Positions 36,357 through 44,751 of a stretch of 64,000 nt of DNA are shown here, in pieces. Below the pieces are notes generated by a model. That model worked only from the letters and a program-made list of their open reading frames with translations. It searched no databases and had not been told where the DNA came from. Positions within the stretch are counted from its first letter, which is position 1. Each line of letters begins with the position of its first letter. The DNA is taken from the NCBI RefSeq assembly GCF_004357765.1, contig NZ_SMTE01000013.1:1-64000 (forward strand), written 5' to 3'. The DNA is from Pseudomonas putida. GTDB taxonomy: Bacteria > Pseudomonadota > Gammaproteobacteria > Pseudomonadales > Pseudomonadaceae. Position numbers and translations under genes: made by a program.

Positions 36357-36689
36357 TTACTCCACTACCAGTTTGCCTCGATTCCGCTCCAGCAAGGCGT
36401 TGCCTATTCCCTTGATTTCCAAAAGTTCATCGACTGAGGCGAAGGGGCCGTTGGCGTCGCGGTAGGCGACGATGGCCTCGGCTTTGGTTTTGCCGATTCC
36501 GGCTAACTCCTGTTGCAACGTGAAGGCGTCGGCGGTGTTCAGGTTCAGGAGGCTGGCGGGGGTTTGGGCTTGGCTGACCGCTGGCGCTGGGTCGTTCGGG
36601 AGACTCGTGGTCGTGGGGGCAGCACTGAGGCTGAACGACAGGCCGGCGAACAGGGGAAGCAGAAGGTGTTTTACGATTGATTTGCGCAT
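36357..36689 (-). CDS. ComEA family helix-hairpin-helix protein
   Basis: A 110-residue protein with a signal-like N-terminus (HLLLPLFAGLSFSLSAAP), a Pro/Thr/Gln linker, and a double helix-hairpin-helix DNA-binding domain (LNLNTADAFTLQQELAGIGK, DELLEIKGIGNALLERNRGK). In naturally competent bacteria ComEA binds DNA at the membrane or in the periplasm. In Pseudomonas this gene marks the edge of the O-antigen locus. It is convergent with the DUF2897 gene. Confidence 0.88.
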   Translation of the reverse strand: MRKSIVKHLLLPLFAGLSFSLSAAPTTTSLPNDPAPAVSQAQTPASLLNLNTADAFTLQQELAGIGKTKAEAIVAYRDANGPFASVDELLEIKGIGNALLERNRGKLVVE

Positions 36690-37565
36690 TAGAGTCACTC
36701 CTGTGAGGTGAGGTTGAATGCAGCAGCTCCTTGGCTGCCTTTTCAAACTAGCGGGTCACAGGCGATTGGCCCAGTATCTTTGGCTAAGCAATAGTAACTG
36801 AATTAGACATCTCAAACTGTTGCAAGACCATTAGGTAATTTTTCCCACAACAAACCGTAAGCTCTCCGTAGATCTCACTAGTTAAATGATGAGAAGGAAG
36901 TCGGATATTTCTGAAACCACACACTAGTCGGCTGCTTTTGCAGCAGCAGTGAAGCAACACATCACGGTGTTTCAGGGCAGGGCACCTGTCAATTTTACTA
37001 GTTGTGGAAATCGCAGTCCCATCATCCAATGAGAGGCCGTTGCTATGAACGGCTGTGCAGGAAATTAATGCCGGTAGCGCCCAAATGGAGAACGCTTTGG
37101 ATTGTTCAACTGGTGAACTCGTCGAATGGTTAAGTGGAAGAAGACGCCTGCTGGGCGGGGGAAAGCCCCGAAGGTCACCTGCCCAGCGGACCCGGCCACA
37201 GTTGCCTTTGTCATTGAAGAAGTCCATATGAAAAATCCTGAAAGCCAACAGACCAATAAAGTGTGCTAGGCACAGGGATGCCGACGAAAATACCTATGGC
37301 TGTAAGCGCCATGTTGACCCTACAGGTGCAAAGGCAGCGCTGGAGGCGTGGGTCAATGGAAATCGGATAAGATCCATTGGGACGGGCTCTACGGCCCAAG
37401 TCAAGCCCCGTCTGGCGTCTACACCCCGGGCAAGGGCATCGGGACATCACGGCGGTTCAGTCAGACAAATTGATTGGAATATCACGATAACCTTCAAGCA
37501 TGCGGCCTGCACCTCGTCCACCGTCGTGGAGATCGTCATAGGTTTTCTTACCACGAGTCGTAACT
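36690..37565. other. Unassigned stretch beside insertion-sequence debris
   Basis: Nearly 900 bases without a recognisable gene. A minus-strand frame at 36,784-37,248 has no family-like pattern. A plus-strand frame running open from near 37,230 to 37,582 (containing DPTGAKAALEAWVNGN) lacks a start. A tiny MKNPESQQTNKVC frame is also present. It may be the remains of displaced O-antigen or mobile DNA. Confidence 0.4.
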
Positions 37566-37853
37566 TTGCGCTGGTGTATTAGAACGCCCCACTGGGGCGC
37601 TTACGGGCTGGTGATGGAGTATGTCGGTATCCACCGGCGTAAGGATAGCTCTCACCATCCCCTGATTTACCTGAAACCGGCCCCGGGAGGGGGCGGGGAA
37701 AGAGCCGTAGTGCCGTACTATTCCTCTGAGCGCAAAGCCGAACTGTTCGAGATGCTGGGCCCTCCACTCAAACTGATGATGGCCGAGGTCGCCAGGGTGT
37801 TACTGAAATGTCGTAAGGGATCCATCATCCCCACATTCCAAGCGCCCACCTGA
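37566..37853 (+). CDS. Hypothetical protein upstream of the IS66 element
   Basis: A 95-residue open frame, unlike IS66 TnpA; it contains YYSSERKAELFEMLGPPLKL and ends SIIPTFQAPT. No recognised family and no clear ribosome binding site. It could be part of the left end of the element or chance coding. The start is uncertain. Confidence 0.25.
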   Translation: MRWCIRTPHWGAYGLVMEYVGIHRRKDSSHHPLIYLKPAPGGGGERAVVPYYSSERKAELFEMLGPPLKLMMAEVARVLLKCRKGSIIPTFQAPT

Positions 37854-37897
37854 TTCCCGACGCTGCGCTCCCGATTTCGTTCTGGAGCCCGCCCGCT

Positions 37898-38257
37898 ATG
37901 ATGCGACCCGACAGCAAAGTCGAAAAAGTCTACCTCTACCCCAAGCCCGTGGACTTTCGAAAGTCCATCGACGGCCTCACGGCGCTGGTCGAGTTGGATA
38001 TCAAGGTCGCCGTGTTCGACCCCGTACTGTTCGTCTTCCTCAATAAAGCCCGTAACCGCATCAAGGTGTTGTACTGGGAGCGCAACGGCTTCTGCCTTTG
38101 GCTCAAGCGCCTCGAAGCCGAACGTTTCAAAACCGCCCCCGACGCCAGCGACGAAGCGATTATCCTGACCGTCCAGGAACTGAACTGGCTACTTGACGGC
38201 TTCGATCTCTGGCGCAACCGTCCGCATCAGGTTCTGACGCCCCGTTTCGTCGCCTGA
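37898..38257 (+). CDS. tnpB: IS66 family TnpB (Orf2) accessory protein
   Basis: A 119-residue intact TnpB: MMRPDSKVEKVYLYPKPVDF, RKSIDGLTALVELDIKVAVF, RIKVLYWERNGFCLWLKRL. It is required together with TnpC for transposition in IS66. The tnpC that follows is frameshifted, so this copy is probably inactive. No recognisable tnpA is found upstream. Confidence 0.92.
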   Translation: MMRPDSKVEKVYLYPKPVDFRKSIDGLTALVELDIKVAVFDPVLFVFLNKARNRIKVLYWERNGFCLWLKRLEAERFKTAPDASDEAIILTVQELNWLLDGFDLWRNRPHQVLTPRFVA

Positions 38258-38275
38258 CCCGGTATAATCCGGGCC

Positions 38276-39853
38276 ATGATTTCAGTGCCCGACAACCTTC
38301 CGGATGACCCTGTTCTGCTCAAGCAAATGCTGCTTGAGAGTTACGCTGCTCGTGCGTGTGAGCAATCTGCTGCCCATGTGCGAGCAGGAGGTCAAAGCGG
38401 CTTATACGACACACATCGACGACCTGAAAGAGCAGATCAAGTTATGGCGTGACCGTTTCTTTGGCCGTAAGTCCGAGCAAACCGTCGATCCCAATACGCC
38501 GCAACTGGCGATGTTCAACGAACCCGAAAGCGACCCGCTACTGGCGGTGGTCGACGATGCAGACGAAGAAGTCGTTGCTCCAGCCAAACGTCGCGGCAAA
38601 CGCAACCCCTGTCGGCCGATCTGCCTCGGGTCGAAGTCATCCACGATCTGCCCGAGCACGAACTGACCTGTGCCTGCGGTTGCCGCAAGCATGCCATTGG
38701 CGAAGAAACCAGCGAGCAGCTCGACATCGTGCCGATGCAGATCCGCGTACTCAAACACGTGCGCAAGATCTATGGCTGCCGAGGCTGCGAAACTGCGCCG
38801 GTCACTGCTGACAAGCCAGCCCAATTGATCGAAAAGAGCATGGCCAGCCCCAGCGTACTGGCCATGCTGCTGACGACCAAGTACGTCGATGGCTTGCCAC
38901 TGCACCGTTTTGAAAGCGTACTGTCCCGCCACGGTATCGACATCCCCCGGCAAACCTTGGCGCGCAGGGTGATTCAGTGCAGCGACCACTTCCAGCCGCT
39001 GCTGAACCTGATGCGTGACCGGTTGCTGGAAAGCCCGGTGATTCACTGCGACGAAACGCGTGTACAGGTCTTGAAAGAGCCAGACCGTGACCCGACCAGT
39101 CAATCCTGGATGTGGGTGCAGGCCAGCGGGCCGCCTGACCGACAAGTTGTGCTGTTCGACTACACCACCAGCCGTGCGCAGGAAGTACCCTTGCGCCTGC
39201 TGGAAGGGTATCGCGGTTACGTGATGACCGATGATTACGCCGGTTACAACGCCTTGGCGTTGCAGTCGGGTGTCGAGCGGCTGGCGTGCATGGCTCACGC
39301 GCGCCGCAAGTTCGTCGAGGCGCAGAAAGTGCAGCCCAAGGGTAAGACGGGCCGCGCCGATGTGGCGCTGACGATGATCAACAAGCTGTACGGCATCGAG
39401 CGTGACCTCAAGGAGGTCAGCGACGAACAGCGGTTCATCGGTCGCCAGGAAAGAAGCCTGCCGATCCTCGGCCAATTGAAAAGCTGGCTGGAAAAGACGC
39501 ACTCCCAGGTCACACCGCAAAGTGTGCTGGGCAAGGCCGTGCACTATCTGGCGAACAACTGGAGCCGGTTGGAACGCTATGTCGAGGCCGGCCATTTGCC
39601 AATCGACAACAACCGGGCAGAGCGTGCGATAAAGCCGTTTGTTATTGGGCGTAAAGCGTGGCTGTTTAGTGACACGCCCAAGGGCGCCACGGCCAGTGCG
39701 CAGATCTACAGCTTGGTCGAGACCGCCAAGGTCAACGGCCAGGAGCCCTATACGTGGCTGCGCCACGTACTTGAGCGCCTGCCGTATGCGTCGTCAGTAG
39801 CAGACTACGAAGCGCTGCTGCCATGGAACTGTTCGCCAGAGGTGCCACGGTAA
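38276..39853 (+). pseudogene. tnpC: IS66 family transposase TnpC, two compensating frameshifts
   Basis: Starting MISVPDNLPDDPVLLKQMLL, the frame is lost near 38,340, a second frame carries THIDDLKEQIKLWRDRFFGR to about 38,605, and then the original frame resumes ([16 protein letters not shown]) to a normal end. The DDE-type residues are intact ([29 protein letters not shown]). Two single-base changes of opposite sense explain the pattern. As written the protein cannot be made whole without frameshifting; a sequencing error is possible. Confidence 0.88.
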
Positions 39854-39884
39854 CCTTGGTTTCCACCTTGCGGTAGGTGGGGTT

Positions 39885-40131
39885 CATGGATCGGTTACGT
39901 TGCAAACGCAAGCCGCTGCCAGCAGATTTGCCGCGTATCGAAGTTGTCAACGAACTGCCCGAGCATGAACAGACTTGCGATTGCGGCTGCCGCAACTGCG
40001 AGGCAACGCCCGGAACGGCGGACAAACCTGCCTGGGTGATCGAGAAAAGCATGGCTCGCCCAAGTGTGCTGACCACCAAATACGGGGACGGCTTGCCGCT
40101 TCACCGCTTCGAAAAAGTGCTGCGGCGCCAC
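39885..40131 (+). pseudogene. IS66 TnpC remnant with internal in-frame deletion
   Basis: KRKPLPADLPRIEVV, ELPEHEQTCDCGCR, ADKPAWVIEKSMARPSVL and [16 protein letters not shown] match TnpC residues of the neighbouring copy, but about 30 residues after CGCR and three after PSVL are missing. The match ends at a ggtagcgccgg-type palindrome where opposite-strand tnpB sequence begins. Confidence 0.85.
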
Positions 40132-40139
40132 GGTAGCGC

Positions 40140-40445
40140 CGGAGGTCGAGGCCGTCGAGCAACCAGTTCAGTTCCTGAGCGGTTAGGACAATGGCTTCAT
40201 CGGTGACATCAGGTGAGGTTTTCAAACGTTCGGACTCCAAGCGTTTGAGCCAGAGGCAGAAACCGTTGCGCTCCCAATACAAGACCTTCACGCGTTTGCG
40301 CGGCTTGTTGAGGAAAACGAAAAGCACTGGGTCGAACACCCCCACCTTGATATCGAGTTCGACCAGCGCGGCAAGGCCATCAATGGATTGTCGAAAGTCA
40401 ACGGGCTTGGGGTAGAGTTACACTTGTTCGACTTTGGCGCATCAT
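40140..40445 (-). pseudogene. IS66 TnpB remnant
   Basis: On the minus strand VDFRQSIDGLAALVELDIKV, LNKPRKRVKVLYWERNGFCL and ELNWLLDGLDLRR match TnpB. A TAA (complement at 40,418-40,420) replaces the expected Tyr codon near the start, and the N-terminus is also frame-shifted. The C-terminus is lost at the junction with the tnpC remnant. Confidence 0.85.
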
Positions 40446-40564
40446 GGTCGGCGACCTCCAGAAATAAATCGGGAGCACAGCATCGGGGATCAGGTAAGAG
40501 TTTTGAATGTGGGGATTATGGAGCGCTTACGACGTTTGAGCATCTGATCCAATGTGCCCGGGTT

Positions 40565-40773
40565 TCACCAACCCCGGGATCGTTGATACAACGTTGACCA
40601 TGGGCCGAAGCGTTCCGGCATATCTCGCCACGCAGCGCCAGAACAGAGTACCCAGAGCACGCCATCGACCATCAGACGGTCGTTCAGGCGGGGCCGTCCC
40701 GGTCTTGGATTTCAGCGAAAAGATTGGTAACACGAGTCCAGGCGGCCTCCGAAAGCTCGTAAGGCTTTGCCAT
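40565..40773 (-). pseudogene. IS5-family transposase N-terminal remnant
   Basis: Minus-strand MAKPYELSEAAWTRVTNLF, then after a one-base frame change LNDRLMVDGVLWVLCSGAAW and DMPERFGPWSTLYQR. These are the start of IS5/IS427-type transposases. Only about 70 codons remain. Confidence 0.8.
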
Positions 40774-40938
40774 AACAGAATTCCTTTCCGTAGAAGGCCG
40801 GTAGGTCATAATATGAGCATTGAAACCAAGACATCCACACAGGGCATTCATCGAAAACAAGAAAATGTTAAAAAACCAAACCACACAAACCAAAACACTT
40901 CAACCAAGACAATCAAAAAATACAAACCAGGCTTAGAT

Positions 40939-41730
40939 ATGAAATATACACAAAAAAAAATAGAAAAACGATTACAACCCTGGTCCCACACAGAATCTCA
41001 AAAAACCACTTTCACTCCTCACGTTTTTGCACCAGTAAGATTTTTTCGAGAGAATAAGGTCGGTAGAGACTACGTGGTTGGAGACATCCACGGAAGATAC
41101 GACCTACTTACTAAACTACTTAGTGTAGCAAGCTTCAATATCAGCAAAGATAGAATTTTCGCAACTGGAGACCTAATCGATAGAGGAAGTTTTTCGCACG
41201 AAGCACTATGGTGGCTCGATAAATTATGGTTCAACTCAGTAAGGGGAAACCATGAGCAGATGATTATTGATGTAATGGCTGGCACTGGAGATCCCAAAAG
41301 ACACTTCAGGAATGGAGGGGAGTGGTTCTACGAAACCTCGAAACAACAACAATACGACATTGCAAGTGCTTTATCTGAACTACCGATTGCTTTTGAAATA
41401 GAAAAAAGCAAAAACTCCAAGGTGGGTGTAGTACACGCAGAGCCTCCTCGCTGGGACACTTGTTGCTGGGAAGAGTCCTTAGCACTCTTAAATGCAGAAC
41501 ACATTGATTGTAAGCCTGCCAGAACGCAGGCAATATATAGCCGTACCAAACTGTCAGAATTGAACACATCAACTATAAATGGAGTAGAACGCATTTATCT
41601 CGGACACACCACTGTGAAAGAGGTAATTACACTAGGGAACACGACATACATTGACACTGGCTGTTCTTTTGAAGATGGAAAGCTGACAATGATTGACATT
41701 AAATCAGAAAAAATATACTCCAGATCATAA
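40939..41730 (+). CDS. Lambda-type serine/threonine protein phosphatase
   Basis: About 263 residues. The three metallophosphoesterase motifs are GDIHGRYD, GDLIDRGSFS and RGNHEQM, with a downstream metal His in VGVVHAEPP and LGHTTV. Such enzymes (PrpA/PrpB, lambda PPase) remove phosphate from Ser/Thr/His of proteins. Base use is strikingly AT-rich, unlike the backbone, so it was probably acquired. The start is uncertain: the frame reaches back to an ATG at 40,813 through a low-complexity stretch. Confidence 0.85.
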   Translation: MKYTQKKIEKRLQPWSHTESQKTTFTPHVFAPVRFFRENKVGRDYVVGDIHGRYDLLTKLLSVASFNISKDRIFATGDLIDRGSFSHEALWWLDKLWFNSVRGNHEQMIIDVMAGTGDPKRHFRNGGEWFYETSKQQQYDIASALSELPIAFEIEKSKNSKVGVVHAEPPRWDTCCWEESLALLNAEHIDCKPARTQAIYSRTKLSELNTSTINGVERIYLGHTTVKEVITLGNTTYIDTGCSFEDGKLTMIDIKSEKIYSRS

Positions 41731-41779
41731 TTAAGCAGTAGCGGACGGACCGAGGCCCGCAACAAAAATAAAACCAATA

Positions 41780-43030
41780 CTAATACTTGGTGCCACCTTC
41801 ATAGCGCCTGTGAGAAACAGCTAAGATTATGGCGAGCGGGAGCCAAAATACTGTCCAGTAGTCACCGGGGCGCGTGTAAATCCTTTCTACATCCGTGAGC
41901 ATTGCTATCAATGCGAACGACAGCGCAGGAACAGCGATGCGTATCCAATAATTTTGCCGCAAACAATATGCGTTATAAAGAGCAATTCCTAATCCGACAC
42001 CCATGAGCACTAGAGATACCAGTCCACTATCGTAGATCTGCTGCAAATAGAGGCTATGCGCGTGCGGTGATATCGTCTCCTGCCCGGGCCACTTGTATTC
42101 GAAAGGAGTACCCAGGCCATGACCTATTGTCCAATGTCCATGCATTGTCGTAAAAAAATAATCCCAAATAGGTTCTCGGCCGGAAAGCTTCCGGTAGGCT
42201 ATTTCAAATAATATCTTATCCCACCACAGATAGCCCGCGAGCATTACGCACAGTAAACCTGAAACCAATACAGCCCAAGCACGGAGGGAGTTATTCAAAG
42301 CTACCACCAGCAAGGAGGCGGCCGCCAGTCCGAACCAGGCTCCCCGAGTGTAAGTAAGAAGCACATATAAAGAGAGAACAAAAAAGCACGCCATCCATAA
42401 TACAAACTTTAAAGAGGTCGTGGAGCGCTCCAAGGCGAAGCTAAGAGCCCAACAAGCTACCGCGCCATGAAATATACCAGCAGCGACAGGCCAACCGAAA
42501 TCTGCAAGTCCCCCAAACCCCAACGCATGTATACGATATGCTCGATATGCCAACGAGTGCCCAACAACACCATACTGATAAACCAAACTTATCAAAGCGC
42601 TAAAGGCAATAATCGCCACTGATGAAAGAAGCGCAAATCGTAGGTATTTTGGACGATACTCAATAAGCCCCCAAATGGAGACCAAGTATAAGGCAATAAA
42701 TAAACCACGTTTCGCTAAAGACATTGCACCTGTATCGCCTCCGCTCGCCCAAACTGTACTCAACCCTCCCCAAAGGAGAAATAGCCCCCAGGGAAGGTAG
42801 ACTTTACCGGAGAAAATAAAAAATCGAAACTTAAACAAATTATATATAAAAAGAACCAATCCCGGCAACAGCAGCCAAATATAGACTTGAGAGTTCCGAG
42901 CACTACCTGAAGTAATCCAGACCTTCCCCGTAATCTGAATAAAAACACCGATTGCCATAATTAAAAAAAGCAGGCCTATCCAATCCCGGCCACTACGAGA
43001 AAACATGCGATTGCTGACAAGATCACTCAT
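41780..43030 (-). CDS. O-antigen ligase-like (WaaL/Wzy_C) membrane protein
   Basis: A 416-residue protein with about ten to twelve membrane helices. The large periplasmic loop near the C-terminus has HGHWTIGHGLGTPFEYKW and SPHAHSLYLQQIYDSGL, the His-containing motif of the O-antigen ligase superfamily. It is the last gene of the operon. It likely joins finished O-polysaccharide to lipid A-core, though a polymerase function is possible. The start ATG MSDLVSN was chosen; an upstream TTG overlapping the previous stop is an alternative. Confidence 0.82.
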   Translation of the reverse strand: MSDLVSNRMFSRSGRDWIGLLFLIMAIGVFIQITGKVWITSGSARNSQVYIWLLLPGLVLFIYNLFKFRFFIFSGKVYLPWGLFLLWGGLSTVWASGGDTGAMSLAKRGLFIALYLVSIWGLIEYRPKYLRFALLSSVAIIAFSALISLVYQYGVVGHSLAYRAYRIHALGFGGLADFGWPVAAGIFHGAVACWALSFALERSTTSLKFVLWMACFFVLSLYVLLTYTRGAWFGLAAASLLVVALNNSLRAWAVLVSGLLCVMLAGYLWWDKILFEIAYRKLSGREPIWDYFFTTMHGHWTIGHGLGTPFEYKWPGQETISPHAHSLYLQQIYDSGLVSLVLMGVGLGIALYNAYCLRQNYWIRIAVPALSFALIAMLTDVERIYTRPGDYWTVFWLPLAIILAVSHRRYEGGTKY

Positions 43031-43056
43031 ATTAGCACAACTCCAACGCAACGTGT

Positions 43057-44442
43057 TCAATATGCGTTTTTGTTTACAAAGCCCTTAAACACAGTCAATG
43101 ATATAATTTTTAGGTCAAGCCAAAGCGACCAGTTATCAATATACCAAAGATCATACTCAACTCGCTTCTGCATTTTTTCAAGCGTATCAGTCTCCCCTCG
43201 ATAACCACTAACCTGGGCCCAGCCTGTAATTCCTGGCTTGACTTTATGGCGCTGCATATAGGACTCAACTAATTCCTTGTAGTACTCATTATGCGATAAT
43301 GCATGAGGCCGCGGACCAACGATTGACATCCGGCCTTGAAGAACATTGAAAAACTGGGGTAGTTCATCGAGACTAGTTTTGCGCAAAAATGCACCAACCT
43401 TAGTTATACGATCATCTCGGCGTGTAGCTTGGGTAACCGCTGCACCTGATTCACTATGAACAACCATGCTTCTAAACTTGTAAACTTTGAAACGCTTACC
43501 GTTAATGCCTGTACGATATTGTTTGAATAGCACCGGACCTTTTGAGGTCAAACGCACCGCCAACGCAATGGCGAGACACACCGGAAGAATTAATATAGAT
43601 ATGAGCATGCCAAGAAAAACGTCTTCAGCACGCTTTAAAAAACGAGCAGCGCCATCCATTGGACTGCAACTAAGATCAAGAGAGTAAACCCCGGCAATAT
43701 GGCTCACCTTGTGATTAAGGAGACGGATATCATCCCACTCCGGAATAAACCTTATGGCAACAGTATGATGACGTAATTCGTACATTACCGTACGCACTGT
43801 CCCCCCTTCACTCAGGGGCAAGCACAACCAAACCTCGTGTACGCCAAGTTCACTCACCCGCTCAAGTATTTTTTTTGCCCATTTTGCATCATTATCGAAA
43901 GGAATACGTTCCAGCACCTTAAAACCATACTCCTCCAGCGAAGATCCTTGACTAAGTTGGCTAGCTGATGACCCTCCGGTATCTACCAGCACAACAGTTT
44001 TCAAATTCAGCCCCGAAGCTCGAACTCTTTTCAGAATGATAAATGCTGCTATGCGGAGCAGCAGACTTAGCGCCCCGCCAGTCAAAAGCATTGTGCTAAA
44101 CCAAATACGAGAGTAGTTTTCGGAGACCTTCAGAAAAAAACTCAGAGACAACAAAATACCAGCTGCCGCAAGCCATCCTATCAACAGAACGCTAAACTGA
44201 CGAACAAACGCATATCCTCGCTGAGACCCGTACACGCCACCCACGCCCAAACACGCCACAACCACAACTGCTGAAATTGTTGTAGCAGTATTGTACCGAC
44301 CGTTCATTTCAAAAATATCGAAACGATAAAAATGGGCGAGCAATCCGGCCAAGATCACAATAAAGAAATCCAATAAGGCGACGAAAAGTGGTACCGGATA
44401 GCGCTCGGCAAATGTTGGCTGATAACGAGGGATGGCTTGCAT
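43057..44442 (-). CDS. Undecaprenyl-phosphate sugar-1-phosphate transferase (WbaP/WcaJ type)
   Basis: A 461-residue polytopic initiating transferase. Four N-terminal helices and a CoA-binding-like domain are followed by the bacterial sugar transferase domain: KRAEDVFLGMLISILILPVC, FKVYKFRSMVVHSE, RFRKTSLDEL-type (AFLRKTSLDELPQFFNVLQG), MSIVGPRPHA, and PGITGWAQVSGYRGET. It loads the first sugar phosphate (glucose or galactose type) on undecaprenyl phosphate to start each repeat unit. Confidence 0.93.
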   Translation of the reverse strand: MQAIPRYQPTFAERYPVPLFVALLDFFIVILAGLLAHFYRFDIFEMNGRYNTATTISAVVVVACLGVGGVYGSQRGYAFVRQFSVLLIGWLAAAGILLSLSFFLKVSENYSRIWFSTMLLTGGALSLLLRIAAFIILKRVRASGLNLKTVVLVDTGGSSASQLSQGSSLEEYGFKVLERIPFDNDAKWAKKILERVSELGVHEVWLCLPLSEGGTVRTVMYELRHHTVAIRFIPEWDDIRLLNHKVSHIAGVYSLDLSCSPMDGAARFLKRAEDVFLGMLISILILPVCLAIALAVRLTSKGPVLFKQYRTGINGKRFKVYKFRSMVVHSESGAAVTQATRRDDRITKVGAFLRKTSLDELPQFFNVLQGRMSIVGPRPHALSHNEYYKELVESYMQRHKVKPGITGWAQVSGYRGETDTLEKMQKRVEYDLWYIDNWSLWLDLKIISLTVFKGFVNKNAY

Positions 44443-44751
44443 AATCCTTACTTAAACTCCGGCAGATCTTATTGAGAAGGCTAAGTTTCTACCCACACAG
44501 AAAACCTCACGAACAAGGCTAAACTGTCTCCATTAGATCCAAATTTATCACGAAACCACTGACCACGAAAAGTTTTCCGAAAAAGACTCTGGGACCTCAA
44601 ACCAACTCCCCATAAGGAGATGCGCTTGAGAGCTATTCCACTGGCTTCCGAGGTGGCCACGTAGCGTTCCGGGTTGGCATGCACAAAGTCCATATAGTTT
44701 GGGCCCTATGTGAACGCGCTACCCGCAGATCATTTCAAGGAGGGCAACCCT
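44443..44751. other. Gap inside O-antigen operon
   Basis: About 310 bases between the initiating transferase and the DUF1972 glycosyltransferase. A minus-strand frame (MDFVHANPERYVATSEASG) lacks family features and is probably chance or a decayed gene. No promoter was identified. Confidence 0.4.

Larger units (their letters stand above)
37860..40773. mobile_element. Insertion-sequence graveyard (IS66 + IS66 remnant + IS5-type remnant)
   Basis: A run of damaged transposase genes: one IS66-type tnpB/tnpC pair with a frameshifted tnpC, a second IS66 whose tnpC and tnpB remnants face each other in opposite orientation around a short palindrome, and the 5' end of an IS5-family transposase gene. 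Element ends and target duplications could not be fixed. It separates comEA from the O-antigen genes. Confidence 0.8.

Noticed and set aside
36784-37248. Minus-strand 154-codon frame
   Set aside because: No family pattern, no ribosome binding site and base use unlike the backbone genes; treated as noncoding or decayed DNA.
38402-39766. Long minus-strand frame opposite tnpC
   Set aside because: Shadow of the IS66 transposase on the opposite strand, a common artefact of GC-rich coding DNA.
44481-44693. Minus-strand frame MDFVHANPERYV...
   Set aside because: It lies in an operon gap, has no family match and no ribosome binding site; probably chance.
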